A DNA stretch of 64,000 nucleotides, taken from Thermoplasmata archaeon. Lineage in GTDB: Archaea > Thermoplasmatota > Thermoplasmata > Thermoplasmatales > GCA-001856825. The notes under the pieces are model-generated. The model saw only the letters and a program-made list of their open reading frames with translations, was not told the DNA's origin and did no database searches. The position numbers and the translations under genes are program-made. Numbering within the stretch: the first letter of the stretch is position 1; each line of letters starts with the position of its first letter. The stretch is from positions 1 to 64,000 of the forward strand of contig JAJYUV010000005.1 in NCBI GenBank assembly GCA_021792355.1. The letters run 5' to 3'. Positions 52,892-62,299 of the stretch are shown here, piece by piece.

Positions 52892-52923
52892 AGTGATAAA
52901 TCCTAATGTTGTATAATTGTTTG

Positions 52924-54027
52924 CTATTGGCTGGAAATTTTCAATCTACGGAGCGTGTCCTTGATGTGTTTCTCGTTTTCATTTCCGAAAACCAGCAGCC
53001 CCATCCCTTCCAGCTCTCTTTCTAGGAATTGCATTATCGAAGAGAAATCAGTCATGGGCTTTATCTTTCTTTCAGACAGAACGTTGAGGACTTCCCTTTT
53101 GAATGGGGACTTTAGATATTGAGATGAGATTATCTTCTTCTCAAATCTGTCCACAATTCTTTCGAATTCTTCTTGAGTTCCCTTTATAAGTATTCCTTTT
53201 GGAATCTTTCTGTGTTTGATTGCTTCGTACGTCTTTCTGTTCTTAATCTTAAGTTCGGACATAAAGTCACAGTCGTTCCAGCTCACGAACTCTTCATAAT
53301 CTGGATTTAGAGCTATCAATGCATCATTGGCAAGTGAGGCGGTGATGAGTGCAGTTTTATGTCTATATACCGTTCTGTACATCAACATTCTTGCAACCAT
53401 CAGTCCCTCGACAGATGGAAGCCCTTTTTCTTCCACACAAAACTCTCCGTTGAAAATAGTGAGGACTCTCAATATCCTCGGAATGTCAACAGCTCCCAAC
53501 GCGACACCCGTATAATGCGAGTCTCTGGCTAAATAGTCGATCTGATCGACATCGCCGTTGCCAGAGATGAGCCTACTGAGCACCCCCCTCTTTCCCCTCA
53601 GTATGTCTACCACGCCCTTCTTGTAACTTCCTAGAGTATCACTGAGTTGGTTATCAGGAGTTTTCCCTTCTATGATATCAACCGTTACATCAAGATGATC
53701 TTTACCGTACAACTTGATCATTCCATCTTCCAGAGCGTGAGAGAATGGGGAATGACCAATGTCGTGAAGGAGACCTGCGAGAGAAACTTCCATTATTTCC
53801 CTGTTTTCCAGATTTAACCTGCTGGAAGCTTCCCTGGCAAGATAGTGCGTACCCAAAGAGTGTTCAAATCTCGAATGAGTAGCACCTGGAAATACCAGGT
53901 AGGTGAAACCGAGTTGCTTGATTGTATTCAATCTCTGGAATTCGTTTGTTTCTATCAACTTTGAAGCTATATCCTCTAATTCTATCGATCCGTAAATCGA
54001 ATCATGGATTGTCTTCTTATTGATCAA
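52924..54027 (-). CDS. HD-domain phosphohydrolase (SAMHD1/YdhJ-like)
   Basis: A 367-residue metal-dependent phosphohydrolase. The HD signature is GLLHDIGHSPFSH; FQRLNTIKQLGFTYLVFPGATHSRFEHSLG precedes it, and the QIDYLARDSHYTGV segment completes the site, as in dNTP triphosphohydrolase-related proteins. The substrate is not certain; dNTPs or nucleotides are plausible. Confidence 0.9.
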   Translation of the reverse strand: MINKKTIHDSIYGSIELEDIASKLIETNEFQRLNTIKQLGFTYLVFPGATHSRFEHSLGTHYLAREASSRLNLENREIMEVSLAGLLHDIGHSPFSHALEDGMIKLYGKDHLDVTVDIIEGKTPDNQLSDTLGSYKKGVVDILRGKRGVLSRLISGNGDVDQIDYLARDSHYTGVALGAVDIPRILRVLTIFNGEFCVEEKGLPSVEGLMVARMLMYRTVYRHKTALITASLANDALIALNPDYEEFVSWNDCDFMSELKIKNRKTYEAIKHRKIPKGILIKGTQEEFERIVDRFEKKIISSQYLKSPFKREVLNVLSERKIKPMTDFSSIMQFLERELEGMGLLVFGNENEKHIKDTLRRLKISSQ

Positions 54028-54180
54028 TACGTCACAATTTTCAATGAATATATAACACTTGAGATACCAATTCTGAATGTTTCTGGAGAACAGAATTCAA
54101 GGGATATTCATTTGCGGAACATCGTGAGAAGCAGATCGTCCTAATCTTTTATCTTTGGCGACACCTTTGAATGTTGAAAT

Positions 54181-54487
54181 GCCGGGCCACCGACATCAAA
54201 GGGCGATAGTAGGATATGGCTACCCCATCAATTCTCCGCTCCGTACCCCCACCGGCATCCGCGGTCCACGTAACCGTTGCTCCCTTCCGGTCCTGGCGGG
54301 ATTCCCGTGATAACGCATACCGCTCTCCCCTACGGGTGAGATGTATACAACCTGGATCTGATGGGACAGAGTTTCGCCGAACATCAAGGGCTCACACCCT
54401 CAAGGTTGCCTTCTATATCGGCTGTCGCCCCCGCGTATAGACGGTTTCGAGTAACAGGAGACGCCTACCCTCCCGGCCAGCCCGGCG
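54181..54487 (-). ncRNA. ffs: Signal recognition particle RNA (7S)
   Basis: On the minus strand the RNA begins GCCGGGCUGGCC and ends GGUGGCCCGGC, which close the molecule as the terminal helix. The SRP54-binding domain IV is seen as CAGGACCGGAAGGGAGCAAC with its tetraloop and internal loop. The length of about 307 nt and the high G+C are standard for archaeal SRP RNA. A TATA-like TTTTAATTG lies about 25 nt upstream of the 5' end (near 54508-54516). Confidence 0.94.
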
Positions 54488-54541
54488 TACTGTCAATCAA
54501 TCTTTCAATTAAAATGTTTGTCCAAATCAGAAAGAGGTAAA

Positions 54542-55261
54542 TTATTCTCTCCATCTAATGAATTTTCTTCCTAGAAGCGTAAGAACTACCGTTTCTACAA
54601 ACAGTATGATTACCATCCAATACTGCATCTTTTCTAGCCCAACAATCCCTTGCATTAGCACTGCTGCAGGGGTGACAGGCGAGATCGATAGTGCGTACAA
54701 TATCCAGTTAGGGAGGTAGCTATAGGGATAAAATGTGGGCGGCAGTACCGTCATTATAATCGAGAGTATTGCAGTTATTCCCCACACATTCCTTATGTGT
54801 TTCAAAAGGCCAGCTATTATAAATGACAGGTTGGAGATCGTAAGAGTAAGTAGTACCAGCACTCCAATTATCCAAGGTGTCGAACCGAGGGAAAACACTC
54901 TGAGATATGCACCCAGAACTCCATACAGAACGATACCAGGAAGAGAAAAGACCAGATAGCTCAGCGAAAGAGCAAACATGTAGTCCTGAGAGGTGATACT
55001 GGTTGCTACGAACAAATCCTGGATTCTTATCTGTATTCTGAAGAATGCAGCATCTGCAGCCCCATTGATGCTGTTTGCTGCGACAATTGCTATTGGCCCC
55101 CCTGCAATTGCAAACGCTATAAGGGCGCCATGAGTGAAAATTGTGACCATGAAGAGCAGAGTTAGAGGAAGCGAAAGAGATGCCAGCAAATATGAAGGAC
55201 CCCTGAGAACTACGTAAAATCCATAATACCAAGCAAAGTAAAGAATGAACTTAGGATTCAA
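54542..55261 (-). CDS. ABC-2 type transporter permease
   Basis: A 239-residue membrane protein with about six helices in the ABC-2 pattern, including the C-terminal SISPVTPAAVLMQG segment seen in drug/polysaccharide exporters. The start overlaps the ATP-binding subunit gene by 11 nt. Substrate unknown. Confidence 0.82.
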   Translation of the reverse strand: MNPKFILYFAWYYGFYVVLRGPSYLLASLSLPLTLLFMVTIFTHGALIAFAIAGGPIAIVAANSINGAADAAFFRIQIRIQDLFVATSITSQDYMFALSLSYLVFSLPGIVLYGVLGAYLRVFSLGSTPWIIGVLVLLTLTISNLSFIIAGLLKHIRNVWGITAILSIIMTVLPPTFYPYSYLPNWILYALSISPVTPAAVLMQGIVGLEKMQYWMVIILFVETVVLTLLGRKFIRWRE

Positions 55262-56090
55262 GACTTACCCCCTTTGACAGGAATATGTCGTCAAGATTGA
55301 TTCTCTTGATATCGTACCCCTTCTTTAAAAATTCATCGACCCTATCCTGGTCAATATACTTGATTGCAACATTTGCAATCTTTATATCGAACTCTTCCCC
55401 GTCTAACTTCTCAGCTCTCATTCTACCGTTGAACGACGAGAGGAGACTGCTAACAGATCCTTGAGTTATTACGCTCCCTTGGTCAATGACCATAACTTCG
55501 TTGGATAGTTCCTGCGCCTCCTCCATGTAGTGGGTTGTGAGTATTATCTTTGATGACAATCTCTTAATTGCAGACCAGACTTCAATTCTCGAAAGCGGAT
55601 CTAACCCTGTTGTTGGCTCATCGAGGAAAATCACTGGAGCCTTTGCTGCTAGAGCCATTGCAACGAAGACCTTTCTCTTCATTCCTCCAGACAGGGTATC
55701 TGAAGGAGCATTCCTGAAATCATAGAGCTCTAGTTCATCTAGTGCATACTTGGATTCCTCCTTCGCTTGTGAAGAAGAGAATCCCCTAGCCATCAAGTAC
55801 AGCTGCATCTGCTCCAGAGGGGATAGGATGCCTATCAGCTGCGCCTCCTGAGGTATACTGCTGATCAACTGTCTTACTTTCTTTGTGTCCTTAAGGATAT
55901 CGTACCCCTCTATAAGTGCAGTCCCTGACGATGGGAACAGCTGGGTTGAAAGTATCCTGATTAGAGTGGTTTTGCCTGCACCATTCCTCCCAATTACTGT
56001 GGTCACCCTCTCCTTAAGAGAAGCATCTATTCCCTTTAGTGCATAGAAACGTCTATCGTATCTCTTCGTGACCCCTTCTATTTCGATCAT
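55251..56090 (-). CDS. ABC transporter ATP-binding protein
   Basis: A 279-residue ATPase of the DrrA/CcmA-like exporter type. Walker A is GRNGAGKTT, the signature is LSGGMKRKV, Walker B is VIFLDEPTTGLDP, and the switch histidine is in LTTHYMEEAQ. It lies between the Lrp regulator (1-nt overlap) and the permease (11-nt overlap), so the three genes form one operon. Confidence 0.94.
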   Translation of the reverse strand: MIEIEGVTKRYDRRFYALKGIDASLKERVTTVIGRNGAGKTTLIRILSTQLFPSSGTALIEGYDILKDTKKVRQLISSIPQEAQLIGILSPLEQMQLYLMARGFSSSQAKEESKYALDELELYDFRNAPSDTLSGGMKRKVFVAMALAAKAPVIFLDEPTTGLDPLSRIEVWSAIKRLSSKIILTTHYMEEAQELSNEVMVIDQGSVITQGSVSSLLSSFNGRMRAEKLDGEEFDIKIANVAIKYIDQDRVDEFLKKGYDIKRINLDDIFLSKGVSLES

Positions 56091-56563
56091 TATGCTTTCA
56101 ATTTGACAGAGAACTCTTCCTTGAAGATTCCCAGACTCAGGGTGGTGCCTACTGCTCTGATGCCTTTGATTGTCCCAACCTTCTCGACCTCGAAATCCTT
56201 TAGCTCGTTGCTGTCCCTCACCTTGATTTTGAGAAGGATATCGCTATCGCCCGATGTGTGGTGCACATCTAGAACTTCGTCGAACCTCGAAAGCTCCTTA
56301 GCTATCCTATCGAGCTCTTTAATGTCGCTGATAGAGACAGAAACAAATGCGGTGAGTTTGTAATCTAGCTTGTCGTGATCTATCAGTGGAACCATCTTCT
56401 TTATAATCTCCCGGTCCTTCATCCTCTTGACTCTCTGGAACACCGTCGTGGGAGGGGACTTGACCCTTTTGGATATCTCGTTATATCCAATAGTAGCGTC
56501 TTCTCGCAAAACGTTTAGAATTCTTATGTCCAGAGAATCGTATTCCCCTTTCATTGTAAGCAA
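56090..56563 (-). CDS. Lrp/AsnC-family transcription regulator
   Basis: A 157-residue regulator with an N-terminal winged helix (LDIRILNVLREDATIGYNEISKRVKSPPTTVFQRVKRM at about 10-50) and a C-terminal RAM-type domain for effector binding and oligomerisation. As first gene of the ABC exporter operon it probably controls it. Starts at 56563 or at an ATG 9 nt later. Confidence 0.88.
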   Translation of the reverse strand: MLTMKGEYDSLDIRILNVLREDATIGYNEISKRVKSPPTTVFQRVKRMKDREIIKKMVPLIDHDKLDYKLTAFVSVSISDIKELDRIAKELSRFDEVLDVHHTSGDSDILLKIKVRDSNELKDFEVEKVGTIKGIRAVGTTLSLGIFKEEFSVKLKA

Positions 56564-56642
56564 TTTTCAAAGGGTATTTAGAAATTTTGTGAGTACACCT
56601 ATCGAACATTTATTAGGAAAGTATCAATCATCTTTGAGAATA

Positions 56643-57296
56643 ATGGTTGAACTGTCTGCTTCGATACTTGCCGCCGATCTACTTAACCTAGAAAGGGACA
56701 TTGGCAAGGCAATTCATTCTGGTATCAAATGGATTCACCTAGATGTTATGGACGGGCACTTCGTTCCTAATCTTACGATGGGAATACCATTTGGGGATGC
56801 AATAAAGAAAAAGTTCAATGTAAATGTGGAGAGCCACATGATGGTCGAAAACCCGGACATGTATCTTGACAAGTACTGTTCGTTCTCAAAGTTGGTCACA
56901 ATACATTATGAGGCTCCTGTCCAGACCGTTAGAGTTCTGAAGGAGATCGAAAATAGAGGAGTTATGCCTGGAATTTCTATAAATCCCAAGACTCCTATTT
57001 CGAGCATTGAACCCCTACTGCCTTCAGTTCAGTATGTATTAGTAATGACCGTTGAACCAGGGTTCTCCGGTCAAGGAATGATTGAAGAAGCTGCACAGAA
57101 AATTCCCCAGTTATCAGAGTACAGAAAGAGAAACAATCTTGAATTCTTGATTGGAGTAGACGGGGGAATAAAAAAAGAAAACATCTCGCACATAGCAGCC
57201 CTCGGTCCAGACATAATAGTCAGTGCATCTGCTATCTTTTCTGGAAACGTTGAGGAAAATATTAATTCACTAAGAAGTTGTATAAAGGAGAGCTAA
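56643..57296 (+). CDS. rpe: Ribulose-phosphate 3-epimerase
   Basis: Interconverts ribulose-5-P and xylulose-5-P, 217 residues. TIM-barrel signatures are LSASILAADLLNLERD, HLDVMDGHFVPNLTMG, VMTVEPGFSGQ and IGVDGGI. The open frame runs 216 nt further upstream into the Lrp gene; ATG 56643 is chosen because the first barrel strand starts there. It lies 1 nt before the TPR gene. Confidence 0.95.
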   Translation: MVELSASILAADLLNLERDIGKAIHSGIKWIHLDVMDGHFVPNLTMGIPFGDAIKKKFNVNVESHMMVENPDMYLDKYCSFSKLVTIHYEAPVQTVRVLKEIENRGVMPGISINPKTPISSIEPLLPSVQYVLVMTVEPGFSGQGMIEEAAQKIPQLSEYRKRNNLEFLIGVDGGIKKENISHIAALGPDIIVSASAIFSGNVEENINSLRSCIKES

Positions 57297-57297
57297 A

Positions 57298-58029
57298 ATG
57301 GACAATGAAATAGTTGAGAAGGCAATGGAACTGGAAGACAATGGAGACTTGAAAGAGTGTATAAAGTACATAGACGAAAATATAGGCTCCATTCAGGATG
57401 AACTGACGAAGACGGATGCCCTGAGAATCAAATCAGAATGCTTTCTCTACCAAGAAGTCCCAGATTCGGAAATGGCAAGGAAGTACGCGGAAGAAGCCTT
57501 AAAAATTTCATCTGAAAAAGGCGATCAGAAGAGAATTGCTGAAACCAATCTCCTGCTCTCCCAGATACTGGTACTGGAGGATACGAAGAAGGCAATAGAA
57601 TATGGAAGAAAAGCAATGGAACTCTACCAAAAAATCAATGATAAGAATGAGTACATCTATTCAATGATCTCCCTTGCGACGATTCTTGAAGATTTCAATG
57701 AAGCTTCATCTCTCTTCGAGAAAGCAATGCAGGAAGCAACAAATGCAAACAATCTTGACATGCTTGCTCAGGCTGCAGTTAATTATGCCTATCTCCTCGT
57801 AGAGCAAAAAGGGGGAGATGCACCGCTGAACACACTCGATAAAGTCATCAAGAAAATACTAGCAGAGGCTGCTAAACTTAAAAGGAAGGAAGAGAGAATT
57901 CGCGCAGTGACTAACTATTCTGAAATCTTCGATGCTGCTTCGGACATTGCAATGGAACTCGATGCCTATGATCAAGCCACAAAGTACGCTTCTTATCTAA
58001 ACAAGGACCCGCAGGAGTTCGTCAAGTAA
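57298..58029 (+). CDS. TPR-repeat protein
   Basis: A 243-residue all-helical protein with about five tetratricopeptide-like units, e.g. MARKYAEEALKISSEKGDQ and KKAIEYGRKAMELYQKINDK. Such proteins act as scaffolds; no enzymatic motif is present. It is one nucleotide after rpe but no functional link is known, and its end overlaps the convergent gene by 8 nt. Confidence 0.8.
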   Translation: MDNEIVEKAMELEDNGDLKECIKYIDENIGSIQDELTKTDALRIKSECFLYQEVPDSEMARKYAEEALKISSEKGDQKRIAETNLLLSQILVLEDTKKAIEYGRKAMELYQKINDKNEYIYSMISLATILEDFNEASSLFEKAMQEATNANNLDMLAQAAVNYAYLLVEQKGGDAPLNTLDKVIKKILAEAAKLKRKEERIRAVTNYSEIFDAASDIAMELDAYDQATKYASYLNKDPQEFVK

Positions 58030-58480
58030 TCAGAGAAGAAAGAAACCTCTCGACGTCGACTCCATTCAGTTTCGCAATGACCAGTGAGGCTACCTTGGTG
58101 CTCATGAACGGATTCTTCTCCCTCAGTTTGTTGATTTCGGAGATCACGTCTCTCTTGTTCATGCCTGTCTTCTCAGTGACCAGTGCTATGACTGCCTCGG
58201 TCATATCCTCTCCGTCCCGTTCGTTCACCAATGCGTCGAAGTTGGGTCTATAATCCAAACCTATTTCTATTCCGTTAATCGAGCAGGTTATGGCGTAACC
58301 ACTCTCTGTCTGTTTCAGACATCTCTCTTCTAGACCTATACGCAAAAATTCTTTGACCTGATCAGGAGTTAGGTATCTCTTCTTTATGGCTAATATTGTG
58401 AGTATTTCGGCTTCTGTAAATTCGTACTTACCTGTAGTATTCTTAAGGTAGAGCAGGAGCTTCCTTATCTCTTCGACCAT
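58022..58480 (-). CDS. Archaeal protein resembling DUF2240
   Basis: A 152-residue soluble protein: an N-terminal winged-helix-like half (EFTEAEILTILAIKKRYLTPDQVKEFLRIGLEERCLKQ region), a central FDALV segment and a C-terminal helical VASLVIAKLNGVDVERFL. The pattern resembles archaeal DUF2240 (COG3612) proteins, but I could not check this. It overlaps the upstream gene by 38 nt. Confidence 0.6.
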   Translation of the reverse strand: MVEEIRKLLLYLKNTTGKYEFTEAEILTILAIKKRYLTPDQVKEFLRIGLEERCLKQTESGYAITCSINGIEIGLDYRPNFDALVNERDGEDMTEAVIALVTEKTGMNKRDVISEINKLREKNPFMSTKVASLVIAKLNGVDVERFLSSLIT

Positions 58481-58937
58481 CGAAACCTCCTATCGGCACT
58501 ATGATGTTGCACTTGTCACAGATGAGTCTGCTAGTAAATTTCATCACATTTCCTTCAAACAGCTGGGTGTCTGAGTAGATACGGCTCCCCCCATTCTCTA
58601 CAAAGAAGTTTGCTATCTCTGAATTGTTCCTAAGATAGAGAATCAGAGAATCGGTGTAAAAAAGAGCCCTCTTCAGCTTCTCCTTTTCTATATTCTCCGA
58701 TACTGTAACCATGGTCGCACCGCCGGTAATAGAATCAGCAATGTCGTCGACTTGAGCAATCTCCGCATCTAGATATAGCTCAAACAACCCAGAGAGGTCA
58801 TCGTATCTCTTGAAGTTCAACTCTCTCCCACTCTTGTAGTCCTCGTCCACCAACCACAATGGACCTGACTCATACCTCTCTAGAGCTTCTGCTTCTACTA
58901 TCTTCCTTTTCCGAAGTGTGACTGAAGGAATTATCAT
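58443..58937 (-). CDS. Unknown protein with HisA-like barrel fragments
   Basis: A 164-residue protein. The stretch LWLVDEDYKSGRELN...LYLDAEIAQVDDIADSITGGATMVTVSEN resembles half-barrels of HisA-related archaeal proteins (COG1411), but the catalytic aspartates are not clear, and its length is short for a full barrel. A CDKC pair lies near the C-terminus. It overlaps both neighbours (38 nt and 4 nt), so it belongs to the operon with the transglutaminase gene. Confidence 0.5.
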   Translation of the reverse strand: MIIPSVTLRKRKIVEAEALERYESGPLWLVDEDYKSGRELNFKRYDDLSGLFELYLDAEIAQVDDIADSITGGATMVTVSENIEKEKLKRALFYTDSLILYLRNNSEIANFFVENGGSRIYSDTQLFEGNVMKFTSRLICDKCNIIVPIGGFDGRRDKEAPALP

Positions 58938-60037
58938 ATTGACTCTTTGGATGTGTTAGCTACGATGAGATTAAAAATATTCGCCTGTGCAATCACTATA
59001 GTTCCAGACTGGCTGAAGGAGTGTATGTAATCAGCCTCGCTCTGGGATAGATTGATTCCAGACGGTGCTTCTATCTGAGTGTGATAAGAGACCATTGCGG
59101 ACGAATTTCCGTTGTCGGTCCATTCGACCAGAGAGTAGGGGTACTTCACCAGGAAACCTCTTCCCAGATCCCTACCTCCGACCTCTACTGTAAGATCAAT
59201 ATTGACGTAGGCCCCATTGCCATTTGAAGATGGAATGTAAGTCTGAACCCACGCATGCTCCCCCAGACTCGCTTGGCCGTTAGACTCCTGGATCAGAAGA
59301 CCATATTGTGTCCACGAAGGTATTCCAATGCTCCTGCTCATGGATTCGAAAAGATAGGAAAGTTCTTCGCAGTCTCCTTCACCTCGCTGGTAGACCTGCT
59401 GGGCAGAGAGCGGGACATTTCCTAGGTTATAGGATATATTGTACCTGTAATTCTGAACGATGTAGTTGTAGATTGCATCCAGCATTCCTGCTACAGTGGT
59501 CTCGTTTCTCGTCACATGCAGGGTAAGGTTCCTAAAGAATGACGGATTGATTACTTCAAGATGGGTACTTGAATAATTAAAGAATTCTGGATGGTCGTAT
59601 TGAGTCTTCATATACAGCGGGATCTGAGACGGGACCCCGGTTGAATTACTCAAATATTGCCAAGTTTTACCGTACGAAGTAACGTTGTAGGTTATGTTGA
59701 CATACGATTGTCCAGGATTGATATTCATCTGCCAATACGTCCTGTTCTGGGAATTCTGGAGTGATACATCTACATTGGAGGAATGTGAAACCGACAAGGA
59801 GCTATGTTGGAGTGAATTTGTGACTATAGGAGTCAAGTAAAATGCGAAGCCCTTGTCGGAGGTGAAGCTGAAATTTCTGGAAAACTGGGTGGAGATTTCG
59901 GACGGGATCTGATAAGAACTTGTTGATACATTTCTTACCCCATTTAACAGATTCGTATCCTCAACTACGTAGTATGCAACGGTCAGCGCAATTATAACGA
60001 CGATAGTGACAGCTATCCCTTTTATTGCTGCTCCCAT
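58934..60037 (-). CDS. Membrane-anchored extracellular transglutaminase-like protein
   Basis: A 367-residue exported protein with an N-terminal anchor (about residues 7-28) and a transglutaminase-like papain-fold domain. The predicted triad is the Cys in GEGDCEELSYLF, the His in LGEHAWVQTYI and the Asp in YVNIDLT. The rest is Ser/Asn/Tyr-rich with many sequons. It could be a surface protease or cross-linking enzyme. It follows a membrane protein gene with no gap and overlaps the next gene by 4 nt. Confidence 0.82.
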   Translation of the reverse strand: MGAAIKGIAVTIVVIIALTVAYYVVEDTNLLNGVRNVSTSSYQIPSEISTQFSRNFSFTSDKGFAFYLTPIVTNSLQHSSLSVSHSSNVDVSLQNSQNRTYWQMNINPGQSYVNITYNVTSYGKTWQYLSNSTGVPSQIPLYMKTQYDHPEFFNYSSTHLEVINPSFFRNLTLHVTRNETTVAGMLDAIYNYIVQNYRYNISYNLGNVPLSAQQVYQRGEGDCEELSYLFESMSRSIGIPSWTQYGLLIQESNGQASLGEHAWVQTYIPSSNGNGAYVNIDLTVEVGGRDLGRGFLVKYPYSLVEWTDNGNSSAMVSYHTQIEAPSGINLSQSEADYIHSFSQSGTIVIAQANIFNLIVANTSKESI

Positions 60038-60670
60038 TTAATTAGACCCAATTCTGGCATGGAAAAATTTTGTATATAACAGTATCGCGACAACAATTTC
60101 TGGAATTATCACAAACAAACCATACGGTCCCTTAAGATATTCCAGGAATATGGAAGAAGAAAATAGCATCTGTACGAGGAAGGCAAAGTTGTAGTAAAGT
60201 AGTATCCTGTTCTTGGATGCACCTATGGAAAGAAGTACCGCGGACATGACGTTCGCCAGGAATGCAAACGCTGCAACTATAGCAACAAAGAAGTAATTTT
60301 GTAACGAGGTGCTAGTAACTACCGCAATGGCGAACGCTACGGGGAATGAAAATGCTCCTCCCATTGAAGAAGATAGTTGAACTATATCCTTTCTACCCCT
60401 GTACTTCCCAGTGATTATGAACAGTTGTTCTCCAGTGGACAGTATGGGAAGAAAAAGCATTATCGCAAACAGAGTCAGGTCTATATACTGCTTCAAGGTC
60501 GAAAAAGAATATACGAACATTACCGCATACAAAATTCCTAGGAGAAGGCCGAAAAAAAGAAAACGTGCAAACAGAGACTCGTCGACTATCTTGTCTATCC
60601 TATTCCAGTTCAGGTAAAATAGCGGAGTGAAGACCGCTAAAGGAATCAGGATTGCAGGATAGAAATTCAT
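60038..60670 (-). CDS. Polytopic membrane protein, unknown function
   Basis: A 210-residue protein with about six to seven hydrophobic helices and few charged residues between them. No transporter motif recognised. It ends at the base directly before the transglutaminase gene, so it is likely co-expressed with it and may anchor or export it. Confidence 0.65.
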   Translation of the reverse strand: MNFYPAILIPLAVFTPLFYLNWNRIDKIVDESLFARFLFFGLLLGILYAVMFVYSFSTLKQYIDLTLFAIMLFLPILSTGEQLFIITGKYRGRKDIVQLSSSMGGAFSFPVAFAIAVVTSTSLQNYFFVAIVAAFAFLANVMSAVLLSIGASKNRILLYYNFAFLVQMLFSSSIFLEYLKGPYGLFVIIPEIVVAILLYTKFFHARIGSN

Positions 60671-60714
60671 TTTCCAAGGTGATAAAATAAATAGTAATTA
60701 TAATTTCTGACATA

Positions 60715-61050
60715 GTGAAGATGGCCATAGCCGTCAGAAAGGATCTCTCTATGGGCAAGGGAAAGATCGCTGCGCAGGTTGCTCACGCGGCAGTAGAATG
60801 TTCCATGGACACCTCCGAAAAGAGAAGAAAATGGATTTCGGAGGGTCAGAAGAAGATTGTTGTTTGGGTGAAAGATGAAAGGGAACTTCAAGAATTGATA
60901 GCCAAAGCTAGATCGATCGGTGTAAACTGCTGCCCCATAAGGGATGCTGGACTGACCCAGCTAGAACCCGACACACTTACTTGTTCTGGTTTCGGCCCTG
61001 ACGAAGATTTCATCATAGATTCAATTACTGGAAAGTTCAAGCTCGTCTGA
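60715..61050 (+). CDS. pth2: Peptidyl-tRNA hydrolase, type 2
   Basis: Releases tRNA from stalled peptidyl-tRNA. The 111-residue protein matches Pth2: VRKDLSMGKGKIAAQVAHAAV at the N-terminus, then IRDAGLTQLEPDT and GFGPDEDFIIDSITG. A GTG at 60715 is used; an ATG two codons later is also possible. Confidence 0.96.
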   Translation: MKMAIAVRKDLSMGKGKIAAQVAHAAVECSMDTSEKRRKWISEGQKKIVVWVKDERELQELIAKARSIGVNCCPIRDAGLTQLEPDTLTCSGFGPDEDFIIDSITGKFKLV

Positions 61051-61098
61051 TTCCATATAAGTCAGTTAACTTTATATCAACTTATATACTCGGCAAAC

Positions 61099-61473
61099 GT
61101 GGCCAGCGAACCCGGCAATTTAGACCTTAATCAGCCTATTTTCGACCCTCCTGAAAAGACAACTATAAAGGATATGCTGACTATAGCCTGGATTCTATCA
61201 CTCATAGTAGGCATAATTCTTCTCATCACAGGACTGATATCTTTGGGAATAACAGCCATAGTGGGAGTTGTAGATATCGTAGTCTTTTATGAGTGTAGAG
61301 AGATTATTAGACTTACTAACCAGAGACAACTTTCAGCGGCAAAGGAGAAGACGCTGATATGGATGATCGTGGGGCTAATCTTTGGATTCATCATCGTTGG
61401 ATTTTTCATGGTGATTGCGTACATGAAGTTTGATGACTTGATGAGAGCTTATCAGAACGCAGCCAGACAGTAA
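61099..61473 (+). CDS. Small membrane protein, unknown function
   Basis: A 124-residue protein with three hydrophobic segments (about 26-48, 50-65 and 88-110) and a cytoplasmic loop holding ECREIIRLTNQRQLSAAKEK. No family named. GTG start, with a TATA-like TTATATACT about 15-20 nt upstream, so the mRNA would have a short or no leader. Confidence 0.65.
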   Translation: MASEPGNLDLNQPIFDPPEKTTIKDMLTIAWILSLIVGIILLITGLISLGITAIVGVVDIVVFYECREIIRLTNQRQLSAAKEKTLIWMIVGLIFGFIIVGFFMVIAYMKFDDLMRAYQNAARQ

Positions 61474-61482
61474 AAACTGTGA

Positions 61483-62244
61483 TCATTCCATCCAGTCGGT
61501 ACCGACCGACCTGTAGCCGACCTTTGGTATATAGAAATTTACCCTTTTGTGTGCATTGCTCTGAACCATAGCATAGATCCTTTTGACTTCACGAATGGTG
61601 CATCCGTCAATCTCGCACTGATTGGGTTTCTTCAAATATTCTAGGCATTCAAGAATCTTGTCGAGCCTCTCATACGAAATAGCGAGTTCCTTCTCGTCCG
61701 TCTGACCTTCCCACAGATCGGCGCTAGGTGCTTTCTTGAGGATCCATTCTGGAAAGTTGTAACCTCTAGCCACCTGGTAAACTTGGGTCTTGTACAGATC
61801 CCCCAAGGGCTGAAAGTCAGAACCTCCATCACCGAATTTGGTAAAGTATCCTGTAAGCAACTCACTCTTGTTAGATGTCCCTGCGACAAGACCTCCGTAC
61901 TCGTTTGCTTTCATGTACAAGAATACCATTCTAAGTCTGGCCTTGACGTTTCCTAGGATCCTTACGTCCTTTGATTCGTCGTCGAAGAAGCTCAGCGCAC
62001 CGCTCATATCCACTTTCTTATAAGGGAGATCCAGAAATTCAGAGACTCTTCTTACGTCCCTGCTTTCCTGTCCAAATGGAAGAGAGTAAAGGTGTATCTT
62101 GTCCTTCTTGATGTTCCTCTTGAGGATGTATGCAACAAGAGTAGAATCTATACCTCCAGAAATGCCCAGCACTACGTCCCTCGAACCTACAAATTCCTTG
62201 ACGAAAACGTCCAGAACTTCGGTGATTCCTTCGAGAAGCTCCAT
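61483..62244 (-). CDS. nadE: NH3-dependent NAD+ synthetase
   Basis: Amidates nicotinic acid adenine dinucleotide to NAD, 253 residues. The PP-loop is LGISGGIDSTLVAY; GTSNKSELLTGYFTKFGDGGSDFQPLGDLYKTQV and the KAPSADLWEGQTDE segment are characteristic. It lacks the glutaminase domain, so it uses free ammonia. Confidence 0.96.
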   Translation of the reverse strand: MELLEGITEVLDVFVKEFVGSRDVVLGISGGIDSTLVAYILKRNIKKDKIHLYSLPFGQESRDVRRVSEFLDLPYKKVDMSGALSFFDDESKDVRILGNVKARLRMVFLYMKANEYGGLVAGTSNKSELLTGYFTKFGDGGSDFQPLGDLYKTQVYQVARGYNFPEWILKKAPSADLWEGQTDEKELAISYERLDKILECLEYLKKPNQCEIDGCTIREVKRIYAMVQSNAHKRVNFYIPKVGYRSVGTDWME

Positions 62245-62262
62245 CAGTGGTGGAAACGTGGA

Positions 62263-62275
62263 AATAATAATAAAC
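62263..62275 (+). promoter_or_regulatory. TATA box of tRNA-Ser
   Basis: AATAATAATAAAC lies about 25-35 nt before the mature 5' end of tRNA-Ser at 62300, where an archaeal TATA box is expected. nadE is divergent from this point. Confidence 0.4.
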
Positions 62276-62299
62276 CTTGTGCATTTGTGGTAGAAGAAG

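Noticed and set aside
56427..56642. A 72-residue N-terminal extension of ribulose-phosphate epimerase
   Set aside because: It overlaps the Lrp gene on the other strand, and the epimerase barrel begins at ATG 56643.
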